Shown here in pieces: positions 35,777 through 47,924 of a DNA stretch of 64,000 nt. The DNA lies in assembly GCA_026119935.1 (NCBI GenBank), contig JALRMH010000032.1:310001-374000 (forward strand). Direction: 5' to 3'. The stretch comes from Endothia cerciana. Taxonomy: Eukaryota > Ascomycota > Sordariomycetes > Diaporthales > Cryphonectriaceae. Position numbers and translations under genes: made by a program. The notes under the pieces were generated by a model. It did no database searches, was not told where the DNA came from, and worked only from the letters and a program-made list of their open reading frames with translations. Within the stretch, counting starts at the first letter, position 1; the number at the start of each line of letters is the position of its first letter.

Positions 35777-36764
35777 GTGGCTGTTCTTGGCCCCACCGCG
35801 TTAGGGGTTCCCCCCAGGGCTAATGGCATGCATCAAGGTTTATGTATACATATCAGTACTTGGTTTTTCCCAAAAAAAAATTACAGATTATGGGGAGATG
35901 CCTTTCCTGCTAGGTTGGGGGGGGATAAACACGTATGTACTATGTATGTGCTATGTGAGTATGTATTTACGTACTATATATGTATAGCAGGGTACATTGC
36001 AAGGACCCAAGGAACTTCCAGGTCCTCCCAGTGCGTGACAACCTCCCTGTGACTAGACCCCCTAACCCTGTGCGGGGGGCGGGGCCTGCAGGGCGCAGTC
36101 AGTCGACAGGGGGCCCAGCCGAGGCGGCCACAGCACCGACCAGCACTGCTCTAAACCTGGAACACACCAGGTCCCAAGCTCCAAACTCCCCCCAAGGCTT
36201 GCTTGCTGGTCTGTTGCTGGTGGTGGGAAGGGGTGTGTGGGTTCCATCCCGCCCGCCGCCTCGCCCTCACCCCACTGAGTCGAGACAAGCTTCTGGCCTT
36301 CGACACGTCTCCCACCGCATCATCCCCAGGAGGAGGAGGAGGAGTCGCTGTTGTCGCCGTCGCTGTCGCCGTTGTCCACGTCCTCGTCCTCGTCCTCGTC
36401 CTCGACACCACCACCGCCCTGTCGACCTCGAAGTCTTGAAAGATCCAGGCCCATGGGGCAGAGGACCATCCGCGGCATGATAGGCCATGGGAATCGATCC
36501 TGAGGTCCAAGTAAGCGCACTGCTCCTCCGCACGCACGCACGCACGCACGCACCGCATTGTTCTATTGTTGGCGGTGCCTCTCGCATCACCTCGCATCCC
36601 ACCACAACCACCACCACCACCACCACCACCAACCACAACTATTAAACGAGATATCGCATCGTGTATGGTCTCGTACCGTCGGTTGGGAACAGCCCGCGGA
36701 CCTGCCACTGCCGCCCTCGTCAGACCGCGCGCCCTGCGAACCGTGACCCCGGTTGGCGACGTTA

Positions 36765-36799
<35 letters not shown>

Positions 36800-36998
36800 C
36801 TCCTCCGCCCCGCCCCGCCGCGCCGCCTCCGGACCTCGGGTCCGATATCCTCGTCCATGGGCCTCCTTTTGCTGACCCAGACCATCAAAAACCAGGCGTC
36901 GTAGATCCGGTCAAGGGACTGTCGTCGTCCCCCGCGGTCCACATCCCCTCCGACGGCGTGCCCCCTCCGTCCCCTCCCCTCCGCACGTCAGGTCAACA
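35215..36998. promoter_or_regulatory. Divergent spacer between UBX gene and PAN3
   Basis: A 1.8-kb spacer between divergently transcribed genes. It holds an 11-nt G run (35261-35271), GTGTGCC-type repeats near 35310-35350, a TGC repeat near 35740-35775, CGCA, CAC and GTC repeats between 36530 and 36800 and no supported gene. The open frames on both strands are made of these repeats. Confidence 0.45.
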
Positions 36999-37246
36999 AT
37001 GGCCGGCACTCCTGACCTGCGCCGGCAGGTCGGGTCGCCCAGGCCTAAGGGACGCGGTACGTCCCCTGCGCCCACCTCTGCATCATCTTCCCCCCCCCCC
37101 CCCCCGCGTCGTGGTCCTGTCGCTGATATTGACGTCCTCCCCCACCTCCCCCCAACACAGACAAGGACACCCTCTGTAGGAATATTCTAATATATGGCAA
37201 ATGCCGTTACGAGAACTCGGGCTGCAACTTCAACCACGACCACCCG

Positions 37247-37345
<99 letters not shown>

Positions 37346-39169
37346 CACGGCCACGGCCACAACAACCACAATTACGCCGGCGGCGGTGGCGGCAGCTCCG
37401 ACATGAGCAAGAAGGCCCTGAACGGGGACTCCCCCTCCTTCACCCCCTCGAGCCTCACGGCCCAGCCCGCCGCCAGGAAGTCAACCCTCCCCTCCCAGGC
37501 CGCGAGCGCCGCCGTCTTCACCCCCCGGGGCGTCGGCGCCGCCACGCCTGCCCCCTCCGAGCCCGAGCGCCTCTTCAACCCGGCCGCGATCAAGGAGTTC
37601 ACCCCCCAGAACAACTACGACCTCGGCAGCGCCAGCGCCGCGGCCGTCACCCCGGAGCCCCCCAGCATACAGTCCTACGACCCTTTCCAGGCGCCTGTCC
37701 CCGCGGGCCAGTACAACCCGTATGCCAATGACCACGCGAGTCTGGCCGGGCCCTCGGCCGCCGCGTATTATCAGGGCCAGGGGGCTTACGCTACGCCACT
37801 ACAGCCGGCGCCGTACCACCTGTACGCCAACATCGGCCCCTACCGGGAGGACCTGCTGCCGTATCAGAGGCAGACGCGCGACTTCTTCATGCCGGACGAC
37901 CTTAGGGAGGAGCTGCAGAAGAAGTCCCACGCCGCCCTCCAGGTGATACCTAGCACGATCCAGCTGGAGAACTACCACTCCCTCGTGCCGCTGGACAAGC
38001 TCGACACGCCCCACCGGAAGAACACGAGCATATTCGGGTGGACGAGCTGGCTGTTCAAGGCATTCTCTACAAAGACGGGCAGGGCATATTGCCTGCGCAG
38101 GATCCAGGACTTCCGCCTGGGCGACCGCGAGGCCACCCAGGCCATCGAGACGATCAAGAAGTGGAAGCAGATCCACAACGGCAGCGTCGTCTTCGTGCAC
38201 GACGCCTTCACCACCTCGGCATTCGGGGACAGGTCCCTGGTCTTTGCCCAGGACTACTTCCCCCTCGCCCAGACCCTCGCCGAGGTCCACATCACCCAGC
38301 CCCAGAAGGACCACAGATACCGCGGCGGCCCGGCTGCCGTCCCCAAGATCCCCGAGAATGTGATCTGGTCATACGTCGTCCAGATCGCCAGCGCGCTGAG
38401 GGCCATCCACTCCAAGGACCTCGCCGCCAGGTGTCTTGACCCCAGCAAGATCATCGTCACCGACAAGAACAGGATACGGCTGACTGCCTGCGCCATCCTC
38501 GACGTCGTGCAGTACCAGGCCCACCGGTCGGCCAAGGAGCTCCAGCAGGAGGACTTCGTCCAGCTGGGCCGGCTCATCCTGTGCCTCGCGAACGCAAAGC
38601 CGCCGGGCCAGCTCCTCGACCTCGAGGCCGAGATGGCCACCGTGGCCCGGAGGTACCAGTCCGGCCCCAAGGGGGAATCGGCCCTGAGGGACCTGGTGCA
38701 GTGGCTCCTCAGCACGCCGGGCGCCAAGAGCGCCGAGCAGCTCATCACGGGCATGCCGCACCACATGGTGGACTGCTTCGACAAGAACCTGCAGTACACG
38801 GACACGCTCACCAGCGAGCTCCAGCGCGAGCTCGAGAACGGCCGCCTCGTCCGCCTGCTGATGAAGCTGGGCATGATCAACGAGCGGCAGGACTACGACA
38901 GCGACCCGTCCTGGTCCGAAAACGGCGAGCGGTACACGCTCAAGCTCTTCCGCGACTACGTGTTCCACCGCGTCGACGAGCACGGCCGCCCCACCTTTGA
39001 CATCGGCCACATGCTCACCTGCCTCAACAAGCTGGACGCGGGCTCGGCGGACCGCATCCGCCTGACGAGCAGGAATAACGACACGGATTTCGTCGTCACG
39101 TACGCGGAGCTGAAGAAGCAGGTGAACGGCGCATTTGCCGACCTCATGAAGCATAACAGGCGGGCTTAG
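36999..39169 (+). CDS. PAN3: PAN3, subunit of the PAN2-PAN3 deadenylase
   Basis: Two exons (36999-37056 and 37161-39169; intron 104 nt, GTACGT...ACACAG) give 688 aa. Exon 1 encodes MAGTPDLRRQVGSPRPKGR. A CCCH zinc finger follows across the junction (C25-x8-C34-x6-C41-x3-H45). Next is a Ser-Asn dipeptide run of about 16 units encoded by a hexanucleotide repeat, then a PAM2-like motif (FNPAAIKEFTPQ) for poly(A)-binding protein. The pseudokinase domain starts near residue 340 (TGRAYCLRRIQDFRLGDREA). The C-terminal coiled coil and knob domain (LMKLGMINERQDYDSDPSWS) completes it. In known fungi Pan3 dimers recruit the Pan2 nuclease to trim poly(A) tails. The protein appears intact. Its only unusual part is the repeat between the finger and PAM2. 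A poly-C run of 16 nt sits inside the intron. Confidence 0.95.
37247..37344 (+). repeat. Coding hexanucleotide repeat (AGCAAC)16 in PAN3
   Basis: About 16 perfect copies of AGCAAC. In the PAN3 frame it encodes alternating Ser and Asn. In the next frame it would encode poly-Gln and in the third alternating Ala/Thr. Length changes by whole units keep the frame. Confidence 0.95.
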
Positions 39170-40020
39170 GAGGCGACGCAACGAGACATGCTGACTTCTT
39201 CTTCCGGCTGGGGTATGATTGGTGGGTGGGGCGCGTCTGGTACACTGCCGGAGCCGGCGGAACTGAGCGGACCTCACCAGGCGAGGACGCCTTGGTCGCT
39301 GATGGACAACCGGACGCCCAGATGGTCGACATCTTGGTCAGCAGAATTCTGACCTCAACACAAATTCATCGCTGTTGCAAGGAAATACCAACATAATTCT
39401 CCAACCTCATCCATCACCAGGACCGGCTCTCACCAGGACCGGCTCGAAGACCCCCATTCACACCCGTCGCCTTGGGGAGGCGATACAGACACGGGCCATC
39501 ACGAAGCGTCACAAATAATGTCGAACTCGGTTGAGCGTGGCGCGCGGGGGGGCGGGGGCGGGGAGGTTCGCATCTGGGAGGCCCGGTGGGAACCTGCGGG
39601 AGCAGCATGGCAGGCGGGAAAGACGTCGTCGGCGAGGTCGGCAACCCGATACCGCATAAAGCCAGTTGTATTACAGCCGGGGTGTTTGGGCCTCTTATAG
39701 AAGAGAACGTGGCGCTCGTTGATTTCATGACTTTGGGGGGATAGGGGCAGTGAATATGCAAATCCAACAGCGACATCTTTACTCGTCTCTGCGAGATACG
39801 TCAACCAGCAACCCGGATGTTGACGTCGCCGTCGTGGGTGGCGGAGGAACGTCAGCCAGAGAGGGTCCGTGTTAACCGGTGTGAGAAGGAAGAAGAGGTG
39901 CTAAGAAGAGACGAGGCTACCAGAACGCTGCCTGTTGGCGCATGGGGATTTCTTAAAAATAACGAAACAAACAGATCCGGAGCCAGACAGAATAATTGAT
40001 GATTCAAAAAGAAAATATTC

Positions 40021-40064
<44 letters not shown>

Positions 40065-41127
40065 ATTTCCTCAATCTCCTTCTCCTGCGGACTATGTGTC
40101 CCCCCCTTCCCCCCGGCGGGGCTGCCATGTTTCTTGTTCGTAATCTCGTCATGCAAGGGCGGGATAGGAATCTGACGACAAAAAAGAAAAGAGTATCGGC
40201 CGTCCCTCCCGGCCCCATCCATTCCTCGAGGAGATCAGGGTCAAGGCGTCTTGTCAGTGGCTCGGTAGCTGGTCCATCACCCATCAGCCTTTCTATCTGT
40301 GACGAGCCCCGGCCGTCATCAGCCTGTACACATGTAAGTAGGTAGCACTGGGTAGGTACGTATCCTATGTGTCGTCTGAGCTTCGACCAGCCGAGTGATT
40401 CACGCGAACCCGCCAGTCACCCTCGGTTCCACAAAGAGACACAACACTTCAGATGAAAGAGGTCCCTACGCCTCAGAATTGGGAAGGGTGGTCAGCTGCC
40501 AGGAGCCCTGGAGTAACCACAAGTCAATTCACCTTTGCTGTTGAGGCCCAACAACCACAACACCTGATTCGCCCAATGCCCTTTGATAACCCCGTAGGAC
40601 GAAGGAGGGAGGGAGGGGGTTCGTTGGGACTGACGCAGAATGCTGTTGGCCACCACCACCAGCAGACACAGCCCCCCCCCCCCCCCCTCAAGAGATGGGG
40701 ATGGGATGGGATGGAATGGAGATCCCCTCTTGCGGGACAGTGTGATTCACACCATGTGGAAAGTCACAGAGGGTCAGAGGGTGACTGGTGACTTGGTGTG
40801 CGTGGGAGGCCAGTATTTAATCACCATTTTCTCCCTTGTCGATGTTTCCTATGAGACAAGCGTCTGATACCTTAACCAAGGAACAAAATAAAAAGAACAT
40901 TCCCTGAATACGGTCATCGGCATCAGTTTTTGATCAACTATCTCCTTCAATACCACCGGACTGAACAGACCGCAACTCCTCCCCCTCCTTCCGTCGCCCG
41001 GCGCTCAAACCATTTTTCTCTCTCCCTCCGAAGTATCCCCCTCCCCCCCCCAAAAAAACCACCAAAGAAAGCCGACGAGAAGTGGCTCTGGCTCTGACCT
41101 CTCTTCCGTCACCGTCTCACCTCAAGG
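39170..41127. other. Spacer after PAN3
   Basis: I see no supported gene. A GA microsatellite lies at 40024-40061 and a 16-nt C run at 40672-40687. A CT-rich leader-like stretch runs from about 40970 to 41127. Confidence 0.45.
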
Positions 41128-41592
41128 ATGACCGAGAAGGGCGGCGGCACGTCCTCCGGACGGTCCAACATCATCCGGGACGGGAGCCGGGGGCGGTGTG
41201 AGGACGCCGCCGCCGCCGGGGAGGAGGAGAAGAGGGCGGAGGAGAAGGCCGGGAGGACCATGAGGAGGGCTCAAGAGGCCGCGTTCCTGGACCACCTGTC
41301 CGCCGCCGCCGCGAGGTTGGCCGCGAGGTTGGCGGCGGCGGCGGCGGCGGGAGGCCCGACGGCGCAGGGCGTGACGGCGTGGAGCAGCACGTCGTGGAGC
41401 GGGACCACGGCGTGGAGCGTCACGGAGCAGGAGGAACAGCAGCAGGAGGAGGAGGAGGAGGAGGAGGAGGAGGAGGAGGAGGAGGAGGAGGAGGAGAAGG
41501 GCAGGAGCGGGCAGGAGTCCTTCGAAGCAACCACAGATCGTGAGACTGTAATAGTAAGTAAACATAGAAGGATGTTTCCTAAGGTGCGATGA
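41128..41592 (+). CDS. Small Glu-rich hypothetical protein
   Basis: A 154-aa frame whose ATG follows a CT-rich leader and the context CTCAAGG. It has a helical Ala/Arg/Glu-rich first half (EEEKRAEEKAGRTMRRAQEA), a short Trp/Ser/Thr stretch (TAWSSTSWSGTTAWSVTEQ) and a run of about 17 Glu encoded by a GGA repeat (41449-41493). A short basic tail follows. No domain is recognised. The leader and start argue for a gene, while the repeat content argues for chance. Treat it as tentative. Confidence 0.3.
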   Translation: MTEKGGGTSSGRSNIIRDGSRGRCEDAAAAGEEEKRAEEKAGRTMRRAQEAAFLDHLSAAAARLAARLAAAAAAGGPTAQGVTAWSSTSWSGTTAWSVTEQEEQQQEEEEEEEEEEEEEEEEEKGRSGQESFEATTDRETVIVSKHRRMFPKVR

Positions 41593-43126
41593 CACTCGCA
41601 AAGGACAATATAATACAATATGTATCCCATTGTCTTCCTTCTTCTTCATACCTTTTGTACAGCCTAATATAGGACGACGACGTCCTCCAGTGGGAACAAA
41701 CGTGCTGTATGCGATAACGTCCTCCTCAACTTATCCTATTGAGGGACATCAGTCGAGGTATTTATTACGCGACGCAGTGGGGATGTGGACCTGGTAATCA
41801 ATAAGGAGGGCCGGTATTGCGGATGGCTTCGGGGTAGGACCTCGCCAAGGAAGTTATGCTTGAGAGCAGGGGAAAATAGAACGATGACATCCCCAGCCCT
41901 TGACACCTCGACTACTCTCTACGTCCCTGGTCAGGTCGCCAGTTCTAGCTGTCTTTTCTATATCGGCAGGCACGCCGAATAAACTCTGCCCCGATTATGG
42001 GGGCTGTAATTACATATCCCCCTCTCCACTCTTCTCCCTGTGCAGATTAGTATTCGAATCGCCCGACCATGGCACAATTTATATGCCACCCACATCCCCC
42101 ATGGCCATCGCAAGATGATAGATAAGTCGAAGAGCTATCGCCCGATGGGCCCAAGACGATCTAGAACTTACGCTGGCCTTGCTTGTACCGGCCCAGCTGG
42201 ACCAGGGCGGGGGGGCTGCGAGCAGGTACACTTCTGAGATAGACCCCACCCACCCCCTGGAAGACTCGTCGCCTCGTCCCGAGTTCCGTCGCATCATCAA
42301 CATGCACCTCAACTATAGTATCACTCGGGCATGGTTGCCTACTGCCCCCTTGCGGGGAACATGTCGCAAAAGTTAAGGCCGTCCGCGCTCCCCGCGGGAG
42401 GGGGGACGGGGCGGCGGGTATGTGTATCGTATAGACCGCCTGGCGTGTTGGGGTTCTAAGAAAGCATGTCCGAGATCGTCTCGCATTATCTGCGGGTGAG
42501 GAGCCGTGGCCCGTGAACGAAGATTATACTGGGCCGCGTCAGTCGCACCGTTCCAAATCAAGCCGATGTCAAATGATGGGCCTGGTACGGCACAGGGAGA
42601 CAGAGAAAGAAAGAAAGAAAGATAGAGAGACACAGACAGACAGAGAGAGCCAGGGATAGAGAGACAAGCACGGACGAACAGAGACAAACAGAGCCAGAGA
42701 GACACAAACACACATAGAAAAATGGGAAGGGTATAGAGAATCAATCCATTCCGCTCCCGTACTACCGCCTTTTGGCTCCCTGAAGAGAGAGGGAAAAGGC
42801 GGTATGATCAAGAAAACATCTCCCATACTCCAACGCTGCCTATGATTACTAACCCAGCTTCTTCCCACCTATCCATCCTTGACGCTCCTTTCTTGTTCGG
42901 GTTAATGGTGCGTATGTGGCTTTTCGACGGACTCGTTTTGTGCTTCCTTGGGACCCAGGGACCCTTCGGAGTGTTTGTTCGGCGGACTAAGGGCATTGGG
43001 TTGCTGGCCAGGGCGAAGACAGGCATCTGGTTGGACTGTCAAACTGGTTTTGGGTCTGAGTCTGAGGCTGAAGACAAGGACAAGGACAAGGCATAGGTCA
43101 AGGCATAGGTCAAGCTAGGACCTCGT
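41593..43126. other. Spacer without recognisable gene
   Basis: Nothing supported. The minus strand has a purine/pyrimidine-biased stretch near 42590-42720 (mirror repeats of GACAGA type) that opens long Ser/Leu-rich frames with no family resemblance. Confidence 0.4.
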
Positions 43127-43699
43127 CTATCTACTTACATACCCAGGAGGTGCATGAGCTGTCCCCACGATTAGGACAGCATGCGTTGGATGCATTCGAT
43201 AAACGGCCTTGCTGCCGCGATTCGAGCACGTCACCAGTGCGGTGCCGAAAACGGTACCACATACACTGATTAAGCCAACCAGACTTAGCCAGTGGCTACG
43301 CTCGGCGTAACGGTCGAGAACTTGAAGGCTCTCGGCTTGGTTGTTGTTGATGAAAGGCAGGGTGATGGTGCCAATGCCCTTTCCCAAAAGACTGCTAAAA
43401 CTCATATAACCACGAGTCTCTCCGCTAGGGTACGCTTTGTCGGCCGCAGCTATCTCCTCCCATGGGCTCCGGACTTCCCAAGAGGAGAACAGGGCTCTAC
43501 ACAGAGTCGGGGTGGAAGACTCTCTCATCGTGTTAGCGTTGATCACGTTAACGTACTCGTGCTTGTGGCCGAAGAGATGGTTGTGGATGGAGGTAGGTCG
43601 GATGGTAGGTTCAGTTCCAGGTTCTGGCTGGGCGTTGCGCTTGGGACCAGTGCCAGTGCCAGTGCCAGTGCCTGCATTGGAGACAGGTGAAGCCGACAT
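43127..43699 (-). CDS. Hypothetical protein with one membrane helix
   Basis: A 190-aa frame from an ATG at 43697-43699 in a strong context (TTCACCATGTCGG), after a CA-rich leader. The N-terminus has a short Gly-Thr repeat (GTGTGTGTG). The middle is polar (HNHLFGHKHEYVNVINANTM). A likely membrane helix lies near residues 147-169 (SHWLSLVGLISVCGTVFGTA). I recognise no family. A GTATGT near the end of the frame could be a splice donor, so the C-terminus is uncertain. Confidence 0.4.
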   Translation of the reverse strand: MSASPVSNAGTGTGTGTGPKRNAQPEPGTEPTIRPTSIHNHLFGHKHEYVNVINANTMRESSTPTLCRALFSSWEVRSPWEEIAAADKAYPSGETRGYMSFSSLLGKGIGTITLPFINNNQAESLQVLDRYAERSHWLSLVGLISVCGTVFGTALVTCSNRGSKAVYRMHPTHAVLIVGTAHAPPGYVSR

Positions 43700-46398
43700 G
43701 GTGAACTTGGCTGTGTGGTTGAATGTGGTTCGTATGGTTGAATGTGGCTGTATCGTCAACTTTGGTTAGTGTTGATTTGCTGTTGTTTGCTGTTGATGCC
43801 GACACTAGCTTTGGGGGGTGTTAGTGCAATTGTTTTGTTGTTTGTTTTGTCGCCAAAGATTCCAAGTGTGCCTTGAGCAGCCCCGTAGTTGACGTGATTT
43901 AATTTACAGAGCGAACTCTCTATATATATTCTCTTATCTTAACGACCTCATCACTAATATCGCCGTTACTGAAATGGCATGATGAATGCTAACCTATGCA
44001 CAGATGAAAAGGAACCCGGGTGCTGTTTGTTAATTGGTCTGTTATACAGCGTGAAGGAAAAAATGTGGAAGAAAATCTAGATTTCCTGCAGTTTGATTGG
44101 AAGCTAACCCTGCCTTGTTGAGTTTAGCACGTCGCCTGCGCGAATGAATGAAGACGATGCTGCTAGAATCTTGAAGGTTTCTACAGTCTGATTAGCTATT
44201 CAACAGGTGAATATTGTCGATGGGTGATCCGGATTAAGCCTGATTACCTTAGATAACCTCGAGGTTGGCCTTCAAGAGGCGTGGCCAGGCCAAGAGGCGG
44301 TCTCCCTAACTATTAACCTGTACTGGCTTTGCAACTAATAGCTCCCGCAACCGTAGTGGGCTTGCTCACGCAGACTCTACGGGATTCTCTTGTATCTGGG
44401 CGAAGAAAACGAGACTTCGCAAAGCCAGCCACACGAGTGGTGTCCTGCCGCGTCGGGATGGACACACAACCTCAACTCGCAAGCAGTGCCTCACGGACTT
44501 CGGTTGAAGGGGGCCTCAAATATGCTAGTAAGACTTTTGAATCACCAGGGCATTGCTAGCATCGCTCGTACTGCTGCCGTTTCGCGTAGTACTTCGGCCT
44601 TATTTCTATCCGGGCGCTATTTTCGTGGTCTCACGGGGCGTCCTATAGGCTACGGTCGAAAATGCCTCGAGGATTTGAGGATGGACGAGGTCTCCACCGT
44701 CATTCACGGTGCTATCTGGGACACTGGAGTGGTCTGTTCCCGGCGAGCGAAGGAACGCAGGGTTTTTTCTTTCAATAAAAGGTCAATAGGTACGGCGTAA
44801 TTTCTCTCCTCCTAGTTTCCGCAGTTTGGCCATTGTGACATCCCCGCCCGAGACCCATTTGGCTCCCAGCCTGGCGTCAGTCGACCTGCCTTGCACATGG
44901 TGAAATCCAGGATACCTAGCCTCTTCAGTTACATGCGTCAACGACATCACAATTCAAAGACCTCGTGTTGAGAAATACGGTGGACCTAAAAATTAACAAC
45001 GAGGCGAGCGGGGGCCATAAGGGCCAACATCACAGGGACAGGTGATTGTTCGGACCCTATTGAACAAAGCTTACGGTACGCATATATTCATCCTCTTTTG
45101 TGGTAGAATTATATACCTCTCGCCCCGAACCCCTCTTGCTTACCTTCTGTTCTATAATAGCGCAATATGAAAAAGGTTCATAGAAGATGTTGTACGCGAG
45201 CCTTCACGAGATATTCCTAACCATGTCATTGACTCCTCTTCCCCGAGCATGGGCTAGAACTCTATAAGGTGGCAAAGACGAGCTAGACAATAATTCTCAA
45301 GGAATATTCGTTTCCCAGATACTATTGAGTCGCCCCACTGGCCCAAAAAACTAACCTTTTTTCGATAAGCTGCTTTCAATGACGAAAACACTCCTGAGTC
45401 GAGAGATTAAAGTACATGCAATATATAGGGAGGTAAATAGATTAATAGAATATTATTCTAGAAGCACTCCTATATAAATTCAGTCGTCGTGTGGCTTCTA
45501 TAGCTGTCGAGAATCAATAAACAAGTCTTAAGGGGATCGTTGGATTGAGTTGCTGGGATGAATATCTTTCTTAGTCACTCAAGTGCCACGTCGTTGTTTA
45601 TCTATCTGTTTATTATTACAGTGAATTGCTAGCTGTCGAAAGGCTCTAAATTCATCAGAAAATATTATTATTAAACAGATTTCCCTTTGAAAATTACAAA
45701 AGGGGGTAGGTGATCGCCAGCAACTAAAATATCTTCAATAAATGACATCTAGATCTATATACTAAGATCCTTTCAATAGATTAAATATGAATTTCGACGC
45801 TCTAAGCTATTCTCGCCTTAGCCTTTAATTATTCCAGCTTTATCTATATTCTATCGATTAGCTTGTCTGATAGTCTGGATAACAGATAAAGCTAGCAGAT
45901 GGAACTAAGGTCGAATTACCTCTGTCCTCGCTCTATTAATTCGTTTTGAATCTATCCGACGAGACTTTAGAGTCGTAAGAATTGGATTCCGACGTAAAAA
46001 AGCTTGAACCCATCTCTTTCCTAGGGCATAGGGTTCCCCTTTCACAGCAAGGACCCTCGATGAAAAGATCCTCAGTTCGGAGTGCTTCGGTGGAAGCCCT
46101 AGGTCGGCATTAGTAACAACCCAGTGGGCTAGTTTGTCTTCTTGGCTTATTGCGAGCCCCTGGTTTGATTTGTGGGCAATTTTGTGTGGCTGACATCTGG
46201 AAAGACGACTGCAAAGAGTACTCCTCGGAATGCCTCAAGCGAAGGAGGCCTTTCTAATTGATTGGCTTTTTCTGACGGCCCCGACGGCCTGAGAAATATG
46301 ATTTTCATCGTAATGCCTCATTAGGTAGTGAAGAGGATGCCATGAAAAAATAAAGCTATTCGGAAAGAAACTGAGGGAGAAACATATAAGTGAATAGA
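43700..46398. other. AT-richer, gene-poor stretch
   Basis: No gene is recognised in this 2.7-kb stretch. From about 45350 to 46000 the sequence is clearly more AT-rich than the rest of the window, without long frames, as expected of an old repeat changed by RIP. The 3' edge abuts a transposon-end copy at 46399. Confidence 0.45.
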
Positions 46399-46446
46399 GG
46401 GTGGGCGAAAAGGGGGTTGGGCGAGAAGTGGGTCCTTTGGCTTGCT
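46399..46446 (+). mobile_element. Solo pogo-type transposon end (copy 1)
   Basis: A 48-nt sequence (GGGTGGGCGAAAAGGGG..., ending GGGTCCTTTGGCTTGC) that matches, in the same orientation, the end at 48837-48885 with a few changes. It contains two similar 16-nt units (GTGGGCGAAAAGGGGG and TTGGGCGAGAAGTGGG). No transposase remains beside it. Confidence 0.6.
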
Positions 46447-46664
46447 TGTCCATGATCCCATCAGCTCCTTAGCCGGCACCGACTTCCCCGAATCACAGCA
46501 CTTGGGGAGTGACGACCAAAGCCGTCAGCTCGAGCCTCGAGGCACCCCTCATGAAGCCATCCGGGCACGATTTATACCATTGACACCAGACGCGGGCCGG
46601 CATCTAACACAAGAAGAAATCAACGCTCTCTCATACATATCACAGGAAACAGCTATCATCTGTC

Positions 46665-47924
46665 ATGGATCCCTCCACAACAGGCCCTCACGAGGCTACT
46701 TCGGAACACAGCTCGGATGGAGACAATGTCGGGGAGCCGTCAACGTCGCTGACGATATCCTGCCACTGTGGAAAGCATCGACAGAGCCTTCGGCTTCGTC
46801 AGGTGGAGGCAGGAGGCCACGCCACGCCCGTCATCGAGTTCTGCGACTGTGAACCGTGCCGCCGCAGCTCGGGCGTCCTGCTCGTCTCGTACCTCACCAT
46901 CCTCCCGCCGCGCTATCCAAACGGACTGCGCTGGTACGACTGCATGAATGAATCAGAGGTGTCCCGACGGGGTTTCTGCGCAACCTGTGGTTGTCATCTT
47001 TTCAAGCAGGTGTACAGCAGCTCTGGCACTGCCAGGGTTACAAGTCAGCACAGTCACGACGAATTCGAGGGGAATGGGTGTCTGTGGTGGGTCGCCACAG
47101 GAAGCCTTGTTAAATCTCCACCAGATCCTCAAGCAATCTCATTGACGCCGAGCGGATCGCATGCTAGTGACGGTGGGCTCCTGAAGTATCTGTTCGCAGG
47201 AGCAACCTGCAACGAAACTCCGGCAGCTTCTCGTACGCGACTGAACGACCTCCGAGGAAGCTGCGCTTGCGGCCAAGTTGAGATCAGAGTCCGCCAAGCG
47301 AGCGAACTGGACCTTGAGGGGGGTCGGGCCCCATGGTCGCCATATTCTGACCTGCTTGAGCCTTTCTCAAAAACTCCGAGTTCCGTCCTGGCAAATACCG
47401 GCGACGAGAAGTGGTGGATACGAACGGAATCTGGCCGGCCCAGATACCTCGCCGGCACCTGCGCATGTCGGTCCTGTAGGCTGATAACTGGCTTCGAGAT
47501 CCAGACCTGGGCCTTCATCCCGCGCGGGAACATCTTCATCCGGCTCGACCTGCCTACGGGTAAAGAATGGCGCCAGCTCGACTTCGGCTCCCTCGGCGCG
47601 ATGGGCGCAGGGTCCAGCCCTCTCTCCCAGTACGAGTCCTCGCATGACGTCTTCCGCAACTTCTGCCCTCGGTGTGGAGCGACCGCATTCTGGAGGAACA
47701 CAGAACGTCCCGACCTCGTGGACGTGAGCGTCGGTCTGTTGGACTCGGGAGACGGCGGAGCACTGGCCGAGATGCATCTGGAGTGGTGGAAACAGAGAGT
47801 CAGCTTCATCGAGGACAGTGACAATGACCGGGACGGTTGGGTGGCCGCCTGGGCACGTACGTTGCTTTTGAATCTTCAGCAAGGCCTCGGAGGTCGGCAT
47901 GAATACGTTATGCCTCTACCTTGA
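46665..47924 (+). CDS. Tandem GFA/CENP-V domain protein
   Basis: A single exon of 419 aa from the ATG at 46665. It holds two glutathione-dependent formaldehyde-activating (GFA) domains. The first has CHCGKHRQSLRLR, then EFCDCEPCRRSSG and FCATCGCHLFKQ. The second has GSCACGQVEIRV, then GTCACRSCRLITGFEIQTW and FCPRCGATAFW. These Cys clusters bind zinc in the GFA/CENP-V fold. Bacterial Gfa was described as condensing formaldehyde and glutathione, although the enzymatic nature is debated, and functions of fungal tandem members are mostly unknown. Both halves keep their Cys motifs and the gene looks intact. It is flanked by two transposon ends (46399 and 48837), so it may lie in a region shaped by mobile elements. 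Confidence 0.85.
   Translation: MDPSTTGPHEATSEHSSDGDNVGEPSTSLTISCHCGKHRQSLRLRQVEAGGHATPVIEFCDCEPCRRSSGVLLVSYLTILPPRYPNGLRWYDCMNESEVSRRGFCATCGCHLFKQVYSSSGTARVTSQHSHDEFEGNGCLWWVATGSLVKSPPDPQAISLTPSGSHASDGGLLKYLFAGATCNETPAASRTRLNDLRGSCACGQVEIRVRQASELDLEGGRAPWSPYSDLLEPFSKTPSSVLANTGDEKWWIRTESGRPRYLAGTCACRSCRLITGFEIQTWAFIPRGNIFIRLDLPTGKEWRQLDFGSLGAMGAGSSPLSQYESSHDVFRNFCPRCGATAFWRNTERPDLVDVSVGLLDSGDGGALAEMHLEWWKQRVSFIEDSDNDRDGWVAAWARTLLLNLQQGLGGRHEYVMPLP

Noticed and set aside
46442..46852. Plus-strand frame overlapping the GFA gene start
   Set aside because: It overlaps the first GFA exon in another frame and begins in the transposon end; no motif.
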